Assembly: GCA_013388745.1 (NCBI GenBank)
Contig: JACAER010000016.1
Span: 124,001 to 188,000, forward strand
Direction of reading: 5' to 3'
Origin: Chloroflexota bacterium
GTDB taxonomy: Bacteria > Chloroflexota > Anaerolineae > Aggregatilineales > Phototrophicaceae
Length of the DNA: 64,000 nucleotides
This document shows, piece after piece, positions 8,374-17,790 of the stretch (positions are counted from its first letter, which is position 1; every line of letters begins with the position of its first letter). The notes beneath the pieces were generated by a model that saw only the letters and a list, made by a program, of their open reading frames with translations, searched no databases and was not told the origin of the DNA. The position numbers and the translations under genes were made by a program.

Positions 8374-8793
8374 ATGGCAGACGAGCGCTGGCTGAGAATA
8401 CCGGGGGTATTGGTCAACGTGGCCACAGCCTGCGATTTTGTGGTCGAAGTGGCGCAAAACGCAGGCATGAATGAGCGGGCCATCTATCACTGTCGCCTGG
8501 CGGTAGAAGAGGCCTGCACCAATGTGATCGAACACGGCTATCAGTTTAATGGCGCGGATAAGGTCATTGATGTTGTCTGCCAGACCTTCGCCGATGAGGT
8601 CATCATCACTATCATGGATGACGGCCCCCCATACAACCCACTTACTAAGTCTGAACCAGACCCCAAAACGCCGCTGTGGGAACGTAATGAGGGCGGGTGG
8701 GGTGTGGCTTTCATCAAAAAAGTCATGGACAGGGTGGATTACCGCCACGAAGGTAACCGCAACCACCTGATTTTAAGTAAACGCATCCATTAA
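8374..8793 (+). CDS. Anti-sigma regulatory factor, RsbW/SpoIIAB-like serine kinase
   Basis: 139-aa GHKL-fold HATPase. The N-box AVEEACTNVIEHGY, the G1-like DDGPPYNP and the G2-like GGWGVAFIKKVMD are visible. It would bind and phosphorylate the upstream STAS protein, and bind a sigma factor when the STAS protein is phosphorylated. The exact target is unknown; several Chloroflexota and actinobacterial paralogues control processes other than sigma factors. Its stop overlaps the convergent beta-lactamase-like gene by 4 nt. Confidence 0.9.
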   Translation: MADERWLRIPGVLVNVATACDFVVEVAQNAGMNERAIYHCRLAVEEACTNVIEHGYQFNGADKVIDVVCQTFADEVIITIMDDGPPYNPLTKSEPDPKTPLWERNEGGWGVAFIKKVMDRVDYRHEGNRNHLILSKRIH

Positions 8794-10412
8794 GGCAGCG
8801 TGAGATCGCCTATCGTATTCAAGTCGGTTTGCTGCGCGCTGGCCGGCAGGAAGTTGGGCACGCACTCCTGCGCGCTGGGTGGCAGATCGGTACGCGCCGT
8901 CAGCAGGGACTCCTCGCCGCCGCTGAAGTAATTCCAGGCCGCGCGTGAAATCCCCTCGATCAGCGGCCACGCCCGCTCAAAACTGAAAAAGTCGGTATCT
9001 TCCCACACAAAGACGGCAATCACATAGTTGCGGCCATTCGGCGGAAAGACAATGCCCGCGTCGCCATGCACATTTTCCAGCCAGCCGTTTTTGTGCGCGA
9101 TCGGCGCATTTTCTGGGATGCCCCCTTGCAGCAGCCGTTCCAGATTGTTGGCGCTCATCAGATTGAGCATCTGCCGGCATTCGTTTTGCGTAAATTCGCC
9201 GTTCGGATACGCGGCCATCAACCCGGAGCCATAATAGGCGCAGTCGTAGATCAGCGAAAACAGAGTCCCCAGGTCTTCTGTCGTGGTTTGGTTGAACGCG
9301 TCTGGATCGGTGTCGAAATTGGGATTGGGCGTCGTGCTGGGAATCGGGATAGAAAGCGGCTGCTGATCGGCGGCGAAAACCAGCGGCGCGGCGATATAGG
9401 TATTGCGCGCGCCCAGATAACGTGCCGTGTTGTTGACATCTTGCAGCCCGTTGAGGATATTATCACCGCCGATGATCTGCATGATAAGGTTGGATGAGTA
9501 GTTGTTGCTGCACAAAAGCGAATTCGCCAGCAGCCACGCTTCGTCGCTGCTGGGCGAAAAAGCCAGCGTGCGATAGTAATCGATCATGATCGGCACTTTG
9601 ATTGTGCTGGCGGCGGAAAACGCCACATCGCCCAGCAAATTCACCTCTTCGCCTGTCTGCAAGTCCATGATGAACACCGACGCAACAGTCGTCTGGCCGT
9701 CATACACAAAGCCCTGCGAATCCAGATAACCGATAATCAAATCGCGCAGCGTGTTGATATTGGCCTGCGATTCGCTTTGCCCACCGATCGGTAAAACCAC
9801 TGTGCGCTGATTCGGGTTGCGGAGCGCCGTATCCACGCTTTCCAGCGCGCGCGCAATATCCAGCGCATAACCGGGCGTACCGGCGAAGGTCGTCAGCGTT
9901 TGCACATCATAGCCTGCTGCGCCTGCAGGACGGTCATAACGCCGTGCGATGTCATCCAGAAATTGTTGCAGCAAACCGCGCTGGTAATCGGCGGCGAGCG
10001 GCACATCCACCGTGGTGTTTTCGAGCTGCTGGCGGGTCAGGTAGTTGAAATAACGCGCCCAGAAACCAAGCTGTGTGTCGCCCACGGCGCTGGCCTGTGC
10101 CAGCATAGTGTCTTCGCTCAGGCGAAAACCGACCGTGCTCGGTTCTAGCAGAATTGGGCTGTCGTTATAGTACAGCACCAGGGGCTGCGCATAGACGGCC
10201 TGCAAATCCACTGCCGCCTGTTGCAGCGGCAGCCCGCCCACCGGCACGCTGGCGATCGAAACCCCGGCAGCCAGTCGATCCTGCTGTTGGCTGAAGTTCA
10301 CCAGTTCAAAGAGAAATAAACCGATAGCCGCGAACAGCATGACTGCCGAAAGCAGCGGGATCAGCGGCAGACGACGGCGGCTGCGGCTTCCACGACCGGA
10401 TAACGTAGTCAT
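8790..10412 (-). CDS. Membrane-anchored beta-lactamase-like serine hydrolase with VanW-type peptidoglycan-binding region
   Basis: 540-aa protein. Residues 1-14 are basic, 15-40 form one membrane anchor, about 50-200 resemble the PG_binding_4 domain found in VanW-type proteins, and from about 245 a class A beta-lactamase fold begins. The SxxK motif is S269-T-I-K272, the SxN-like motif is in CSNNYSSNLI, and HKNGW replaces the usual K(T/S)G. It may be a cell-wall hydrolase or a penicillin-interacting protein rather than a resistance enzyme. The start is set by the ATGA overlap with the Nudix gene, which implies translational coupling. Confidence 0.8.
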   Translation of the reverse strand: MTTLSGRGSRSRRRLPLIPLLSAVMLFAAIGLFLFELVNFSQQQDRLAAGVSIASVPVGGLPLQQAAVDLQAVYAQPLVLYYNDSPILLEPSTVGFRLSEDTMLAQASAVGDTQLGFWARYFNYLTRQQLENTTVDVPLAADYQRGLLQQFLDDIARRYDRPAGAAGYDVQTLTTFAGTPGYALDIARALESVDTALRNPNQRTVVLPIGGQSESQANINTLRDLIIGYLDSQGFVYDGQTTVASVFIMDLQTGEEVNLLGDVAFSAASTIKVPIMIDYYRTLAFSPSSDEAWLLANSLLCSNNYSSNLIMQIIGGDNILNGLQDVNNTARYLGARNTYIAAPLVFAADQQPLSIPIPSTTPNPNFDTDPDAFNQTTTEDLGTLFSLIYDCAYYGSGLMAAYPNGEFTQNECRQMLNLMSANNLERLLQGGIPENAPIAHKNGWLENVHGDAGIVFPPNGRNYVIAVFVWEDTDFFSFERAWPLIEGISRAAWNYFSGGEESLLTARTDLPPSAQECVPNFLPASAQQTDLNTIGDLTLP

Positions 10413-10894
10413 TTGGTCTCCCTGGAAACGACTTCGAGCGCGTGTTGGATAGCGTGATAATGGAATTTTTGCACGCGGGGCAGTTGGTCGGCTTCGACCC
10501 ACCGATAGGCGAGCAGTTCGGCGCTTAACCTGCCGATCGCGTTAGACGGATAACACAAATAGGCCAGATCAATGTGATCGCCGTAACCCAGTTCAGACAG
10601 CAGCAGCGCTGCGATACGCACTTCGAGGCCGAGTTCCTCGCGCAGTTCGCGGCGCAGCGCCTCGACTGGCTCTTCGCGGCGTTCGATCCAGCCGCCGGGC
10701 AATCCCCAGGGCGTATGGGGATGAAAGACATGCTCGACCAGCAGCACCGCGCCCTGATCGTTGATAATCACAGCGACGACCCCGGCGGTGAAGCGGGCGC
10801 GGCTGAGTCCCCACAGAAGGCGCGCGAGAGTGACGAGCCAGGGCACACGTTTCAGGGCGTTGGCGAGCGTGCGCAGAGTTGATTTATCGGCCAT
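10409..10894 (-). CDS. Nudix hydrolase
   Basis: 161-aa protein with a complete Nudix box, GX5EX7REUXEEXGU, seen as GGWIERREEPVEAL followed by RRELREELGL. It hydrolyses a nucleoside diphosphate linked to some moiety, with Mg2+ bound by the Glu residues. The N-terminus has a weakly hydrophobic amphipathic stretch (VPWLVTLARLLWGLSRA). The stop codon overlaps the start of the beta-lactamase-like gene, so the two are coupled. No substrate can be assigned. Confidence 0.9.
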   Translation of the reverse strand: MADKSTLRTLANALKRVPWLVTLARLLWGLSRARFTAGVVAVIINDQGAVLLVEHVFHPHTPWGLPGGWIERREEPVEALRRELREELGLEVRIAALLLSELGYGDHIDLAYLCYPSNAIGRLSAELLAYRWVEADQLPRVQKFHYHAIQHALEVVSRETK

Positions 10895-11089
10895 CAGGTC
10901 TGAAGCCAGCGCTCAGCGTGCTCCTTACGGTTATTCTTGGTTGTGTTTCAGTCTAATCAAGGTGGCGGCAGCCGTCAACGGTCAGCAACCTTTCTCTAAT
11001 GGCGCGATAACCTGCCAGCAACTCGCACGTTTGTTTGCGTGTGATATACTTGCAAGGATTGAAATAATCACAGTTCAGGAAAAGCGGCC

Positions 11090-14000
11090 TTGTCTCCTGT
11101 GCCATTTGACTTCGTCAACCTGTTCGTGCGTTCGCCCGGCGATCTGCTGTATTTCCTTATCATTATCGCTGTCAGCCTGTCGGGGGTATTTATGGCGCTG
11201 GGGCAGCGTGTGCGCCATCCCGGCCAGCGCGCCGCGGAACGCTACCTGCTGGCGTCCAGCGGTGTGGTTGTGGCGTGGGTGATGCTGCTGCTCGGCGCGC
11301 TGTATACGCTGCTCACGCGGCAGAATGCGGCGGCCATTTTGCCCCCGCTGGAACGGGCGGCCAGTGTCGTGACCATTTTGCTGCTGGGCTGGGCCTTCCT
11401 GACCGCCGATCATGAACGCTGGGGGCGTGTGCCCAATTTCCTCGTGCTCATTTTGCTGGTGATCGTCGTGGTGGGCTATGCCATCACGGGCTTTAACTGG
11501 CCGTTGATTGCCGCGACGCGCGATTTTAACCTGAGTGCCTTTGGCATTACCTGGACATTCGTGCCGGCGGTTCTTGCTACCCTGGGACTGGTTCTGGCGA
11601 TCATTTACTTCCGTCTGGTGGTCGATGCGCCGCTTAAACTGCTGTTTTTCCTGCTCCTGGCTGTGGGCTTTGGAATCACATTATTTCAGGTGACACAGGG
11701 CATGATCATCGGCAATTATGCGGGCCTGGCGCGGCTGACGTTCATGGCGGCGCTGGCTGTGCTGCCTGCTGTGATCTATCGCGCCATCATAGCGGAACTG
11801 GAGCAAAAGGTCAGCGAAGCCAAAAAGGCGGCAGAAAAAGCGCCCCCCGCCGCGACTATCGCGCCTGCTGTCGCCCGCCCGCGCCCGCCCGAAGCCACAC
11901 CAGTTGAGCGCGAATCGGCGCTGCTGATGCGCGCATTGGGGCAAATTCTGGATAACGCGACGCCAGAAAACATCCCGCGCCGGATTGTGGATGCGGCGCT
12001 GGACATCATCAAAGCCGATGTGGGCGCGCTGCTGCGCCTGCACGACGCCAACTACGCCGACATCACTGCGGCCTATGACCGCATCATCAAGCGCGAAATC
12101 ACGGGGCTGGCGCTGAGCCTCGACCAGCAGCCGACGCTGGTCAACGCCATCGAACGGCAGACGCAGCGGCCATTGTACCCCGATCGCAATGTACAAGAAC
12201 TGGATGATCTGTTTTCGCGCCTCGATATCAACCAGCGCGGACCGGTGTATTTTCAACCCCTGATTCACGACAAACACATTGTGGCCATGCTGATGGTCGG
12301 TTTGCCGTATTCCGGGCGCGAACTGCGCGAAGTGGAACAGGAATTGCTCAAAGGGTTGGGCGTTATCTCGGCCAGTCTGCTCTCGCTGAGCTATACGGCC
12401 AACGATGCCCAGCGCCGGGCGGAAGAGCGCGTGATTCAGGCGATGGTCGCGGGCGTGTCGCCTGACGAAGTGAACGACGCCGACGTGGTCGCCGCGCGCA
12501 AAGAGATCGACAGCGCCCTGAGTCAGGCGCGCGATCAGATCGCCGAACTCACCCGGCAGGTGATGGAGCTAAAGGTCGCGCTAGATTACGAGCGTAGCCG
12601 CGTCAGCGATGAACTGGAAGAAAGCCAGGAGGGCGCGTCGATCTCCCAGCAAATGCTGGCGCTCACCGAAGAACAGAGTAAACTGCGCGAAGAACGCGAT
12701 CGCCTGGCCGCGCGTTTGCAAGAGGCCGAAGCCGCGCTGGCTGGAGCCACTTCAACCGACAATCAGGCGTTGATCAACAGTATGACGGAAACGCTGCGGC
12801 GCGAAAAAGACGATCTTGTGGCGCAGCGCGCGCATTTGCAGGCCGAACTGGACGATCTGCGCGCCAAAGATAAGATGCTGCTGCCCAACATGCAGCAGGT
12901 CGTGCAGCGCATGATGCAGGAACGCAACCGGCTGGAAAACCAGCGTAACGAACTGCAAGCGCGTCTGGATGACATCGAAAATCAGCTTAAGACGCTTGGC
13001 ATTGAAGGTGGCAGCGGCAGTCTTGGGCAGTTGTTGGCGCAGTTTGCCGAACAGCGCAATGGGCTGCAAACCAAAAATGACTCGCTCAAACGCGAACGCG
13101 ATATGCTGCTGGCAGAGCGCGCGCGGCTAGAAGAAAGTATTTTGCAAGCGCGCGAACGCGATACGCGCATCGAAACGCTGCAAAATGAGATCAAGAATCT
13201 GGCGTCTGATCGCGAAGCGCTCATCAAACAGCGCGACCAACTGCGTTCCGAACGCGACGAACTGGCGTCTGACCGCGAGCGCAGCAAAGAACAGCGCCAG
13301 CGCATGGTTTCGCAGGCGGCAGGCTACGAGGTCGAATTGAGCGCATCGCACGCCGAGCAGGCGCAACTACGGATGCAGTTGCAGCGGCTCGCAGACGAAC
13401 GCAGCGGAATGATCGCCGAACGCGACCGGCTGCTGGCGCAAAAACAGGCGCTGGAAAGCGAACGCGACCAACTCCTGGCGCGGCTGGAAGGCGATCGCGA
13501 GCGCTTACAACAGCTTGGCAGCGATGGTATCGGCAGCTTCAGGAAAATGGTCGAGGATCTGACGTCTCAGCGCGACCAATTGGAACGCGAACTGAACGAA
13601 GCGCGGCGGCAGCTTGCCCTGGTCGAAAATCAACTGGAACGCATGGAACTGGCGAACAAAGCCCAGCCCAAATATCAGATGGAGCAGCCAGAACTGGTGC
13701 TGGGTATGGCGCAAGAACTGCGCACACCCATGACTTCAGTGATCGGTTACATGCACCTGCTTCTGAACGAATCGGCGGGCATTCTGGGCGAAATGCAGCG
13801 CAAATATCTGCAACGCATATTGAGCAATTTCTCGCGCCTGGCCACGATGGTCGAAGACCTGGTGCGCATCGCCGCGCTCGACGCCGGGAAATTCACCCTC
13901 TCGCCCCAGAGTGTGAACGTCGTGGCAGTGATCGAGAGCGCGATCACCGAAGCGACAACCCAGTTTCGTGAAAAAGGGTTGAGCGTGCATCTGGATTTGG

Positions 14001-14410
14001 ACGATCAACTGCCGGCGCTGCAACTGGATCGCACTGCTGTGAGCCAGATTGTCGGCCAACTGCTGACCAACGCTTATCTGGTATCGCCGGCCGACAGCGA
14101 TCTGTATATCAGCGCCCATAAGCAGGTTGTCGAGTTGAAACCCGGCGTGGCCACCGATTGTCTGGTGGTTGCGGTGGAGGATCGCGGCGGAGGAATCGCG
14201 CCAGAGGATGCGGAGCGCGTGTTTGCGCGCCGCTATAGGGCCGAAAATCCGCTGATTCAAGGTCTGGGCGATACAGGCGTTGGCCTCTCGCTGGCGAAAG
14301 CGCTGGCGGAGGCGCACGGCGGTAAATTGTGGGTGGAATCACAGCCAGGCTTAGGGTCGATATTTGCGGCAGCGCTGCCTTTTGAACCGGCGCTAGAACC
14401 CGAAGGGTAG
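11090..14410 (+). CDS. Large membrane GAF-coiled-coil histidine-kinase-like protein with degenerate H-box
   Basis: 1106 aa. About seven membrane segments (residues 15-245), a GAF-like domain (about 275-450), a very long coiled coil (about 465-865), a HisKA-like region and a HATPase domain (about 975-1100). The ATPase boxes look intact: N-box LLTNAY, G1 DRGGGI and G2 GDTGVGLSLAKA. The phospho-acceptor site reads MAQELRTPM, with Gln875 where the usual SHELRTPL has His. Autophosphorylation in the classical way therefore seems impossible. The start is a TTG with AGGA 9 nt upstream. It heads an operon with the LysM and LCP genes, suggesting an envelope-related input. Confidence 0.88.
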   Translation: MSPVPFDFVNLFVRSPGDLLYFLIIIAVSLSGVFMALGQRVRHPGQRAAERYLLASSGVVVAWVMLLLGALYTLLTRQNAAAILPPLERAASVVTILLLGWAFLTADHERWGRVPNFLVLILLVIVVVGYAITGFNWPLIAATRDFNLSAFGITWTFVPAVLATLGLVLAIIYFRLVVDAPLKLLFFLLLAVGFGITLFQVTQGMIIGNYAGLARLTFMAALAVLPAVIYRAIIAELEQKVSEAKKAAEKAPPAATIAPAVARPRPPEATPVERESALLMRALGQILDNATPENIPRRIVDAALDIIKADVGALLRLHDANYADITAAYDRIIKREITGLALSLDQQPTLVNAIERQTQRPLYPDRNVQELDDLFSRLDINQRGPVYFQPLIHDKHIVAMLMVGLPYSGRELREVEQELLKGLGVISASLLSLSYTANDAQRRAEERVIQAMVAGVSPDEVNDADVVAARKEIDSALSQARDQIAELTRQVMELKVALDYERSRVSDELEESQEGASISQQMLALTEEQSKLREERDRLAARLQEAEAALAGATSTDNQALINSMTETLRREKDDLVAQRAHLQAELDDLRAKDKMLLPNMQQVVQRMMQERNRLENQRNELQARLDDIENQLKTLGIEGGSGSLGQLLAQFAEQRNGLQTKNDSLKRERDMLLAERARLEESILQARERDTRIETLQNEIKNLASDREALIKQRDQLRSERDELASDRERSKEQRQRMVSQAAGYEVELSASHAEQAQLRMQLQRLADERSGMIAERDRLLAQKQALESERDQLLARLEGDRERLQQLGSDGIGSFRKMVEDLTSQRDQLERELNEARRQLALVENQLERMELANKAQPKYQMEQPELVLGMAQELRTPMTSVIGYMHLLLNESAGILGEMQRKYLQRILSNFSRLATMVEDLVRIAALDAGKFTLSPQSVNVVAVIESAITEATTQFREKGLSVHLDLDDQLPALQLDRTAVSQIVGQLLTNAYLVSPADSDLYISAHKQVVELKPGVATDCLVVAVEDRGGGIAPEDAERVFARRYRAENPLIQGLGDTGVGLSLAKALAEAHGGKLWVESQPGLGSIFAAALPFEPALEPEG

Positions 14411-14413
14411 GCG

Positions 14414-15895
14414 ATGCAGCAGCGAGATATTGGCAACGAAATCGTCGTAGCAATTGCCGCCGTCGCCGTGCTGGCGTTTGCCGTCGCTTTTGGCATCATC
14501 CTCTCACTGACTACCGCCGATCAGACAGCGGCCACCGCGACGCCAACCACCGAACAGATCGCCGCCCCGATGATTACGCCGGCGACAGAGACGCCAGCAC
14601 CCCCGCAATCTACGGCAGTCGAGAGTTCGCCAACGGTGGATATAACGGCCACAGCGCAGCCAACCGAAACGGCCACTCTATCGCTGACTATTGCCGCGCT
14701 GCCGCCTAACTGCCTGTTGTACACGGTGGAAGCCGGCGACACACTGCAAAGTCTGGCGCGTATCTTAGGAGTCACTGTAGAGGACATTGCGTGGTTGAAC
14801 GCAATCAGCGCCGCAGCCACGCTGCAAACCGGGCAAACACTGATTATTCCCCTGCAAGGCTGTGCGCTGCTGCCGACCGTGACAAACACGGCCGTGCGGC
14901 GCGCATCGGCTGCCCCTACGACCCCTGCGCCGACAAACACCGCTCTGCCCAGCATGACAAACACAGCGCGTCCCAGAGCAACCACTATGCCGCCGACAGC
15001 CACAAATTCGGCGACACCAACTATCACGGCAACGAGCACACCGTCGGCCACACCCACCGCTACAGCCACCGCGACGGCTACTGTGCCGAGCGCCACGCCT
15101 ACCGCGACCGCCAGCAGGACGGCAGTGGTCGTGACGGCCACAAATACACACACCAACACACCAAGTGTTACGCCGACGCCCACCGCAACCCCCACGCCCA
15201 CCGCGACACGCACCCAGACCCCGACGCCTTCGGCCACACCCACAGCGACTCCCGTGCGCGACAGCGGTTTCTTGCCGACGCCGACGCTGAATCTGCCCGG
15301 TCTGCTGCCCACGCCCACCCCCACGCAGACCAGCGAACCGACTCTCGCGCCTGCGCGCGGCGTATGTGGCGCTGTCCCGCGCGGTTGGCTGATTTACACA
15401 GTACAGGCGGGCGATACCCTGTTTGCTATCGCGCGGGCAGTCAACACTACGGTGCTCGATCTGCTGCGCGCCAACTGTCTCTCCGACGCTGACAGTATTA
15501 CGCCGCGTTCGCAAATTTATGTGCCCGGTCTGCCGCAGAATCCGCTGGCGACAGGACTGCCGCCGGAAATCAGCGGCGAAGCATGTTTTGACACGCAGCG
15601 TGCCGCCATCATCGGGCCGAGCGCCGGTCAGCCGGTCAGCGGTTTGCTGACGATCGTCGGCACAGCGACCCTGCCAGATTTTGGCTACTATCGCCTTGAT
15701 ATGCGCGCCTTTGACGCTGCGGGCTACACCTTCGTCTCGCGTTTCGCCGCGCCAGTCAGTGAAGGCATTCTGGGACAAATCGACACATCCCAGTATGCCA
15801 ACGGGCTGTACTGGCTGCGGCTTTCGGTGGTCAATGCGCAGGGCAGCATCCCGTTTGGGGCCTTATGCAGCGTGCTGGTGTATTTTGACAATTGA
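14414..15895 (+). CDS. Membrane-anchored protein with two LysM domains and Thr/Pro stalk
   Basis: 493 aa. N-terminal membrane anchor (residues about 10-35), a Thr-rich segment, LysM1 (about 98-148, LLYTVEAGDTLQSLAR), a 130-residue Thr/Pro/Ala low-complexity linker, LysM2 (about 320-372, LIYTVQAGDTLFAIAR) and a C-terminal beta-sandwich-like domain (about 390-493). LysM binds N-acetylglucosamine-containing glycans, so this probably lies against peptidoglycan outside the membrane. It starts 3 nt after the kinase gene ends and precedes an LCP gene. The repetitive Thr codons make long open frames in other phases here; these are not genes. Confidence 0.9.
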   Translation: MQQRDIGNEIVVAIAAVAVLAFAVAFGIILSLTTADQTAATATPTTEQIAAPMITPATETPAPPQSTAVESSPTVDITATAQPTETATLSLTIAALPPNCLLYTVEAGDTLQSLARILGVTVEDIAWLNAISAAATLQTGQTLIIPLQGCALLPTVTNTAVRRASAAPTTPAPTNTALPSMTNTARPRATTMPPTATNSATPTITATSTPSATPTATATATATVPSATPTATASRTAVVVTATNTHTNTPSVTPTPTATPTPTATRTQTPTPSATPTATPVRDSGFLPTPTLNLPGLLPTPTPTQTSEPTLAPARGVCGAVPRGWLIYTVQAGDTLFAIARAVNTTVLDLLRANCLSDADSITPRSQIYVPGLPQNPLATGLPPEISGEACFDTQRAAIIGPSAGQPVSGLLTIVGTATLPDFGYYRLDMRAFDAAGYTFVSRFAAPVSEGILGQIDTSQYANGLYWLRLSVVNAQGSIPFGALCSVLVYFDN

Positions 15896-15949
15896 GCCAG
15901 ACGCCGTTTCTCCGCTACAATGGCGCCGATTTTTAGCGAGGAAGTCATA

Positions 15950-17719
15950 ATGCGACGTCTGCGCCGATTCTTGCGCTTTTTCTTCGTCGGGTTGATCCCG
16001 GCTTTGCTCATTCTTGGCCTGGCCGTAGGGGTGCTGTGGTCGGGCTTTCGTGTTGCGGCGGCGATGACCGATCGCTTGAGCGCCATGAGTCGCCTGAACG
16101 AGCGTGCGGCGGCCTATGTGCAAACAGCCACCGCCATCGCGCCAACCATCATGACACACACGGCGACGAGCACGCAAACGCCGAACGCGACAGCAACGCC
16201 GCCGCCCACAAGCACGTCTACGGCCACAGCTACCCCACAGCCCACCCTCACACCGACGCCGCTGCCGCCGAGCGCCACGCCCACACCGCAGGTTATTGTG
16301 CAGTTTACCACTAACACGCCGCTGCCGCCCACGCTGGCGCTGCCCCCCACCAACACGCCCGCCGCGCTTATTAGCGTAACCCCCGCACCCACTTTCACCC
16401 CAACGGCAACATTAGCGCCTTCGGCGACTCCTACGACCGCCGCGACGGCCCGTGCGCTGCCCACCCTGCTGATCCCCGAAAACCCCGATCCAGCACAGGT
16501 TGATGTGACGGCTATTCCGACGGCGGTGGAATTTATCCCGCGCGAATATGCGCTGGTCAACATCATTCTGCTGGGCACAGACGCCGAAATCACCAATGAC
16601 GGCAGCCTGCGCACCGATACGATGATTATCGTGTCGATCAATCTGGATACGGGCACGGTGGCGATGCTCAGCTTGCCCCGTGATCTGTTCGTCTATATCC
16701 CCGCATTGGGGATGCAGCGCTTGAACGTAGCTTACGGCTACGGCGAAGCTGTCGGTTGGACAGACGGCGGCTTCGGCCTGCTGCGGCAGACGATTCTTTA
16801 TAACTTCGGCATCAACGTGCATTATTATGCGCTGGTAAACCTCAGCGGTTTCGAGACGATTATTGACGCGGTGGGCGGCGTGGATCTGGCGGTAGACTGC
16901 GCGATTCAGGACTATCAGTTGATCGGCGCGCAGATGCCGGCCGGCGCGGTGCAGGCCAACGACGAAGGCCTGTGGACGCTGCCAGTGGGTTACTACCGCA
17001 TGAGCGGCGCAGAAGCTCTGTGGTATGCGCGCTCGCGCCACAACAGCCTGGAATTTGATCGGGGCCGCCGCCAGCAGCAGCTCTTACGCGCGATTCTGCG
17101 TTCGGCCCGCGATCAAGGCTTACTCACACAGGTGCCCACGCTGTGGAATGAGACGATGAGCGTTGTCGAGACCAATTTGCAGCTTGACGACATCATCGGT
17201 CTGCTGCCTATCGCCGTCAATCTCGAAAGCAGCGCGATCGAAAACTTCCGCTTCATCCGCCTGTATCATACAACCCCCTGGACAACCCCTGACGGCTCGA
17301 ACGTGCAGCTTCCGATATTCGACACGGTACGCGAACTAATGATCGACTTCTACACGCCGCCCACACAAAGTCAGGTGTCGGTTGAGCGCGCTACCATCGC
17401 CGTATACAACGGCACGACCAACACCGACTGGGATCGCGTCGCAGCGGAACGCCTGAACTGGGAAGGCTTTAGCGCGGTGGCAATGGGCGCGGCACAAACC
17501 AGCAGCTACACCGACACCGTGCTGATCGATTACACAGGGCAGGAAAAAGGCAGCAGCCTTGAGGCCATCGCGCTGCTGCTGAATATCCGCCCGGAAAACG
17601 TGCTGATCGAACCTGACCCGAATCGCAGCAGTGATTTTGCCGTGATCGTCGGCAGCAGCTATAATTCCTGCACCGAGCAGGGGGTGCTGGCGGTGGACGA
17701 AGGCACGCCCGCGCCATAA
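15950..17719 (+). CDS. LytR-CpsA-Psr (LCP) family glycopolymer transferase
   Basis: 589 aa, starting MRRLRRFLRFF after GAGGAAG. One membrane anchor (about 12-38), a Thr/Pro-rich stalk (about 55-180), an LCP catalytic domain (about 195-410) with RTDTMIIVSI, SLPRDLFVYIP and YARSRHNSLEFDRGRRQQQ, and a C-terminal LytR_C domain (about 470-570, VYNGTTNTDWDRVAAERL). LCP enzymes attach undecaprenyl-linked glycopolymers to peptidoglycan or proteins; the conserved Arg residues and the Asp of RTD bind the pyrophosphate. The unusually long stalk before the catalytic domain parallels the preceding LysM protein. Confidence 0.93.
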   Translation: MRRLRRFLRFFFVGLIPALLILGLAVGVLWSGFRVAAAMTDRLSAMSRLNERAAAYVQTATAIAPTIMTHTATSTQTPNATATPPPTSTSTATATPQPTLTPTPLPPSATPTPQVIVQFTTNTPLPPTLALPPTNTPAALISVTPAPTFTPTATLAPSATPTTAATARALPTLLIPENPDPAQVDVTAIPTAVEFIPREYALVNIILLGTDAEITNDGSLRTDTMIIVSINLDTGTVAMLSLPRDLFVYIPALGMQRLNVAYGYGEAVGWTDGGFGLLRQTILYNFGINVHYYALVNLSGFETIIDAVGGVDLAVDCAIQDYQLIGAQMPAGAVQANDEGLWTLPVGYYRMSGAEALWYARSRHNSLEFDRGRRQQQLLRAILRSARDQGLLTQVPTLWNETMSVVETNLQLDDIIGLLPIAVNLESSAIENFRFIRLYHTTPWTTPDGSNVQLPIFDTVRELMIDFYTPPTQSQVSVERATIAVYNGTTNTDWDRVAAERLNWEGFSAVAMGAAQTSSYTDTVLIDYTGQEKGSSLEAIALLLNIRPENVLIEPDPNRSSDFAVIVGSSYNSCTEQGVLAVDEGTPAP

Positions 17720-17733
17720 GAGCGTATACAGAC

Positions 17734-17774
17734 ACAAAGAGCGCACACCCAACACCAGAGTGTGCGCTCTTTGT
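17734..17774. terminator. Bidirectional terminator between LCP gene and pyk
   Basis: Perfect 15-bp inverted repeat (17734-17748 with 17760-17774) around an 11-nt loop. The outer ends are ACAAAG/CTTTGT, so each strand has a short T tract after a GC-rich stem. It lies between convergent genes and can serve both. Confidence 0.85.
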
Positions 17775-17790
17775 GCTGCGGTACTGCCGA

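Noticed and set aside
14900..15340. Short direct repeats that could suggest a CRISPR array or tandem repeat
   Set aside because: They are Thr/Pro/Ala codons in a coding stalk with no constant repeat-spacer length.
14521..15778. Long minus-strand frames opposite the LysM gene, with Val/Gly- or Arg-rich products
   Set aside because: They are the complement of repetitive Thr codons; the products are low-complexity and lack start signals.
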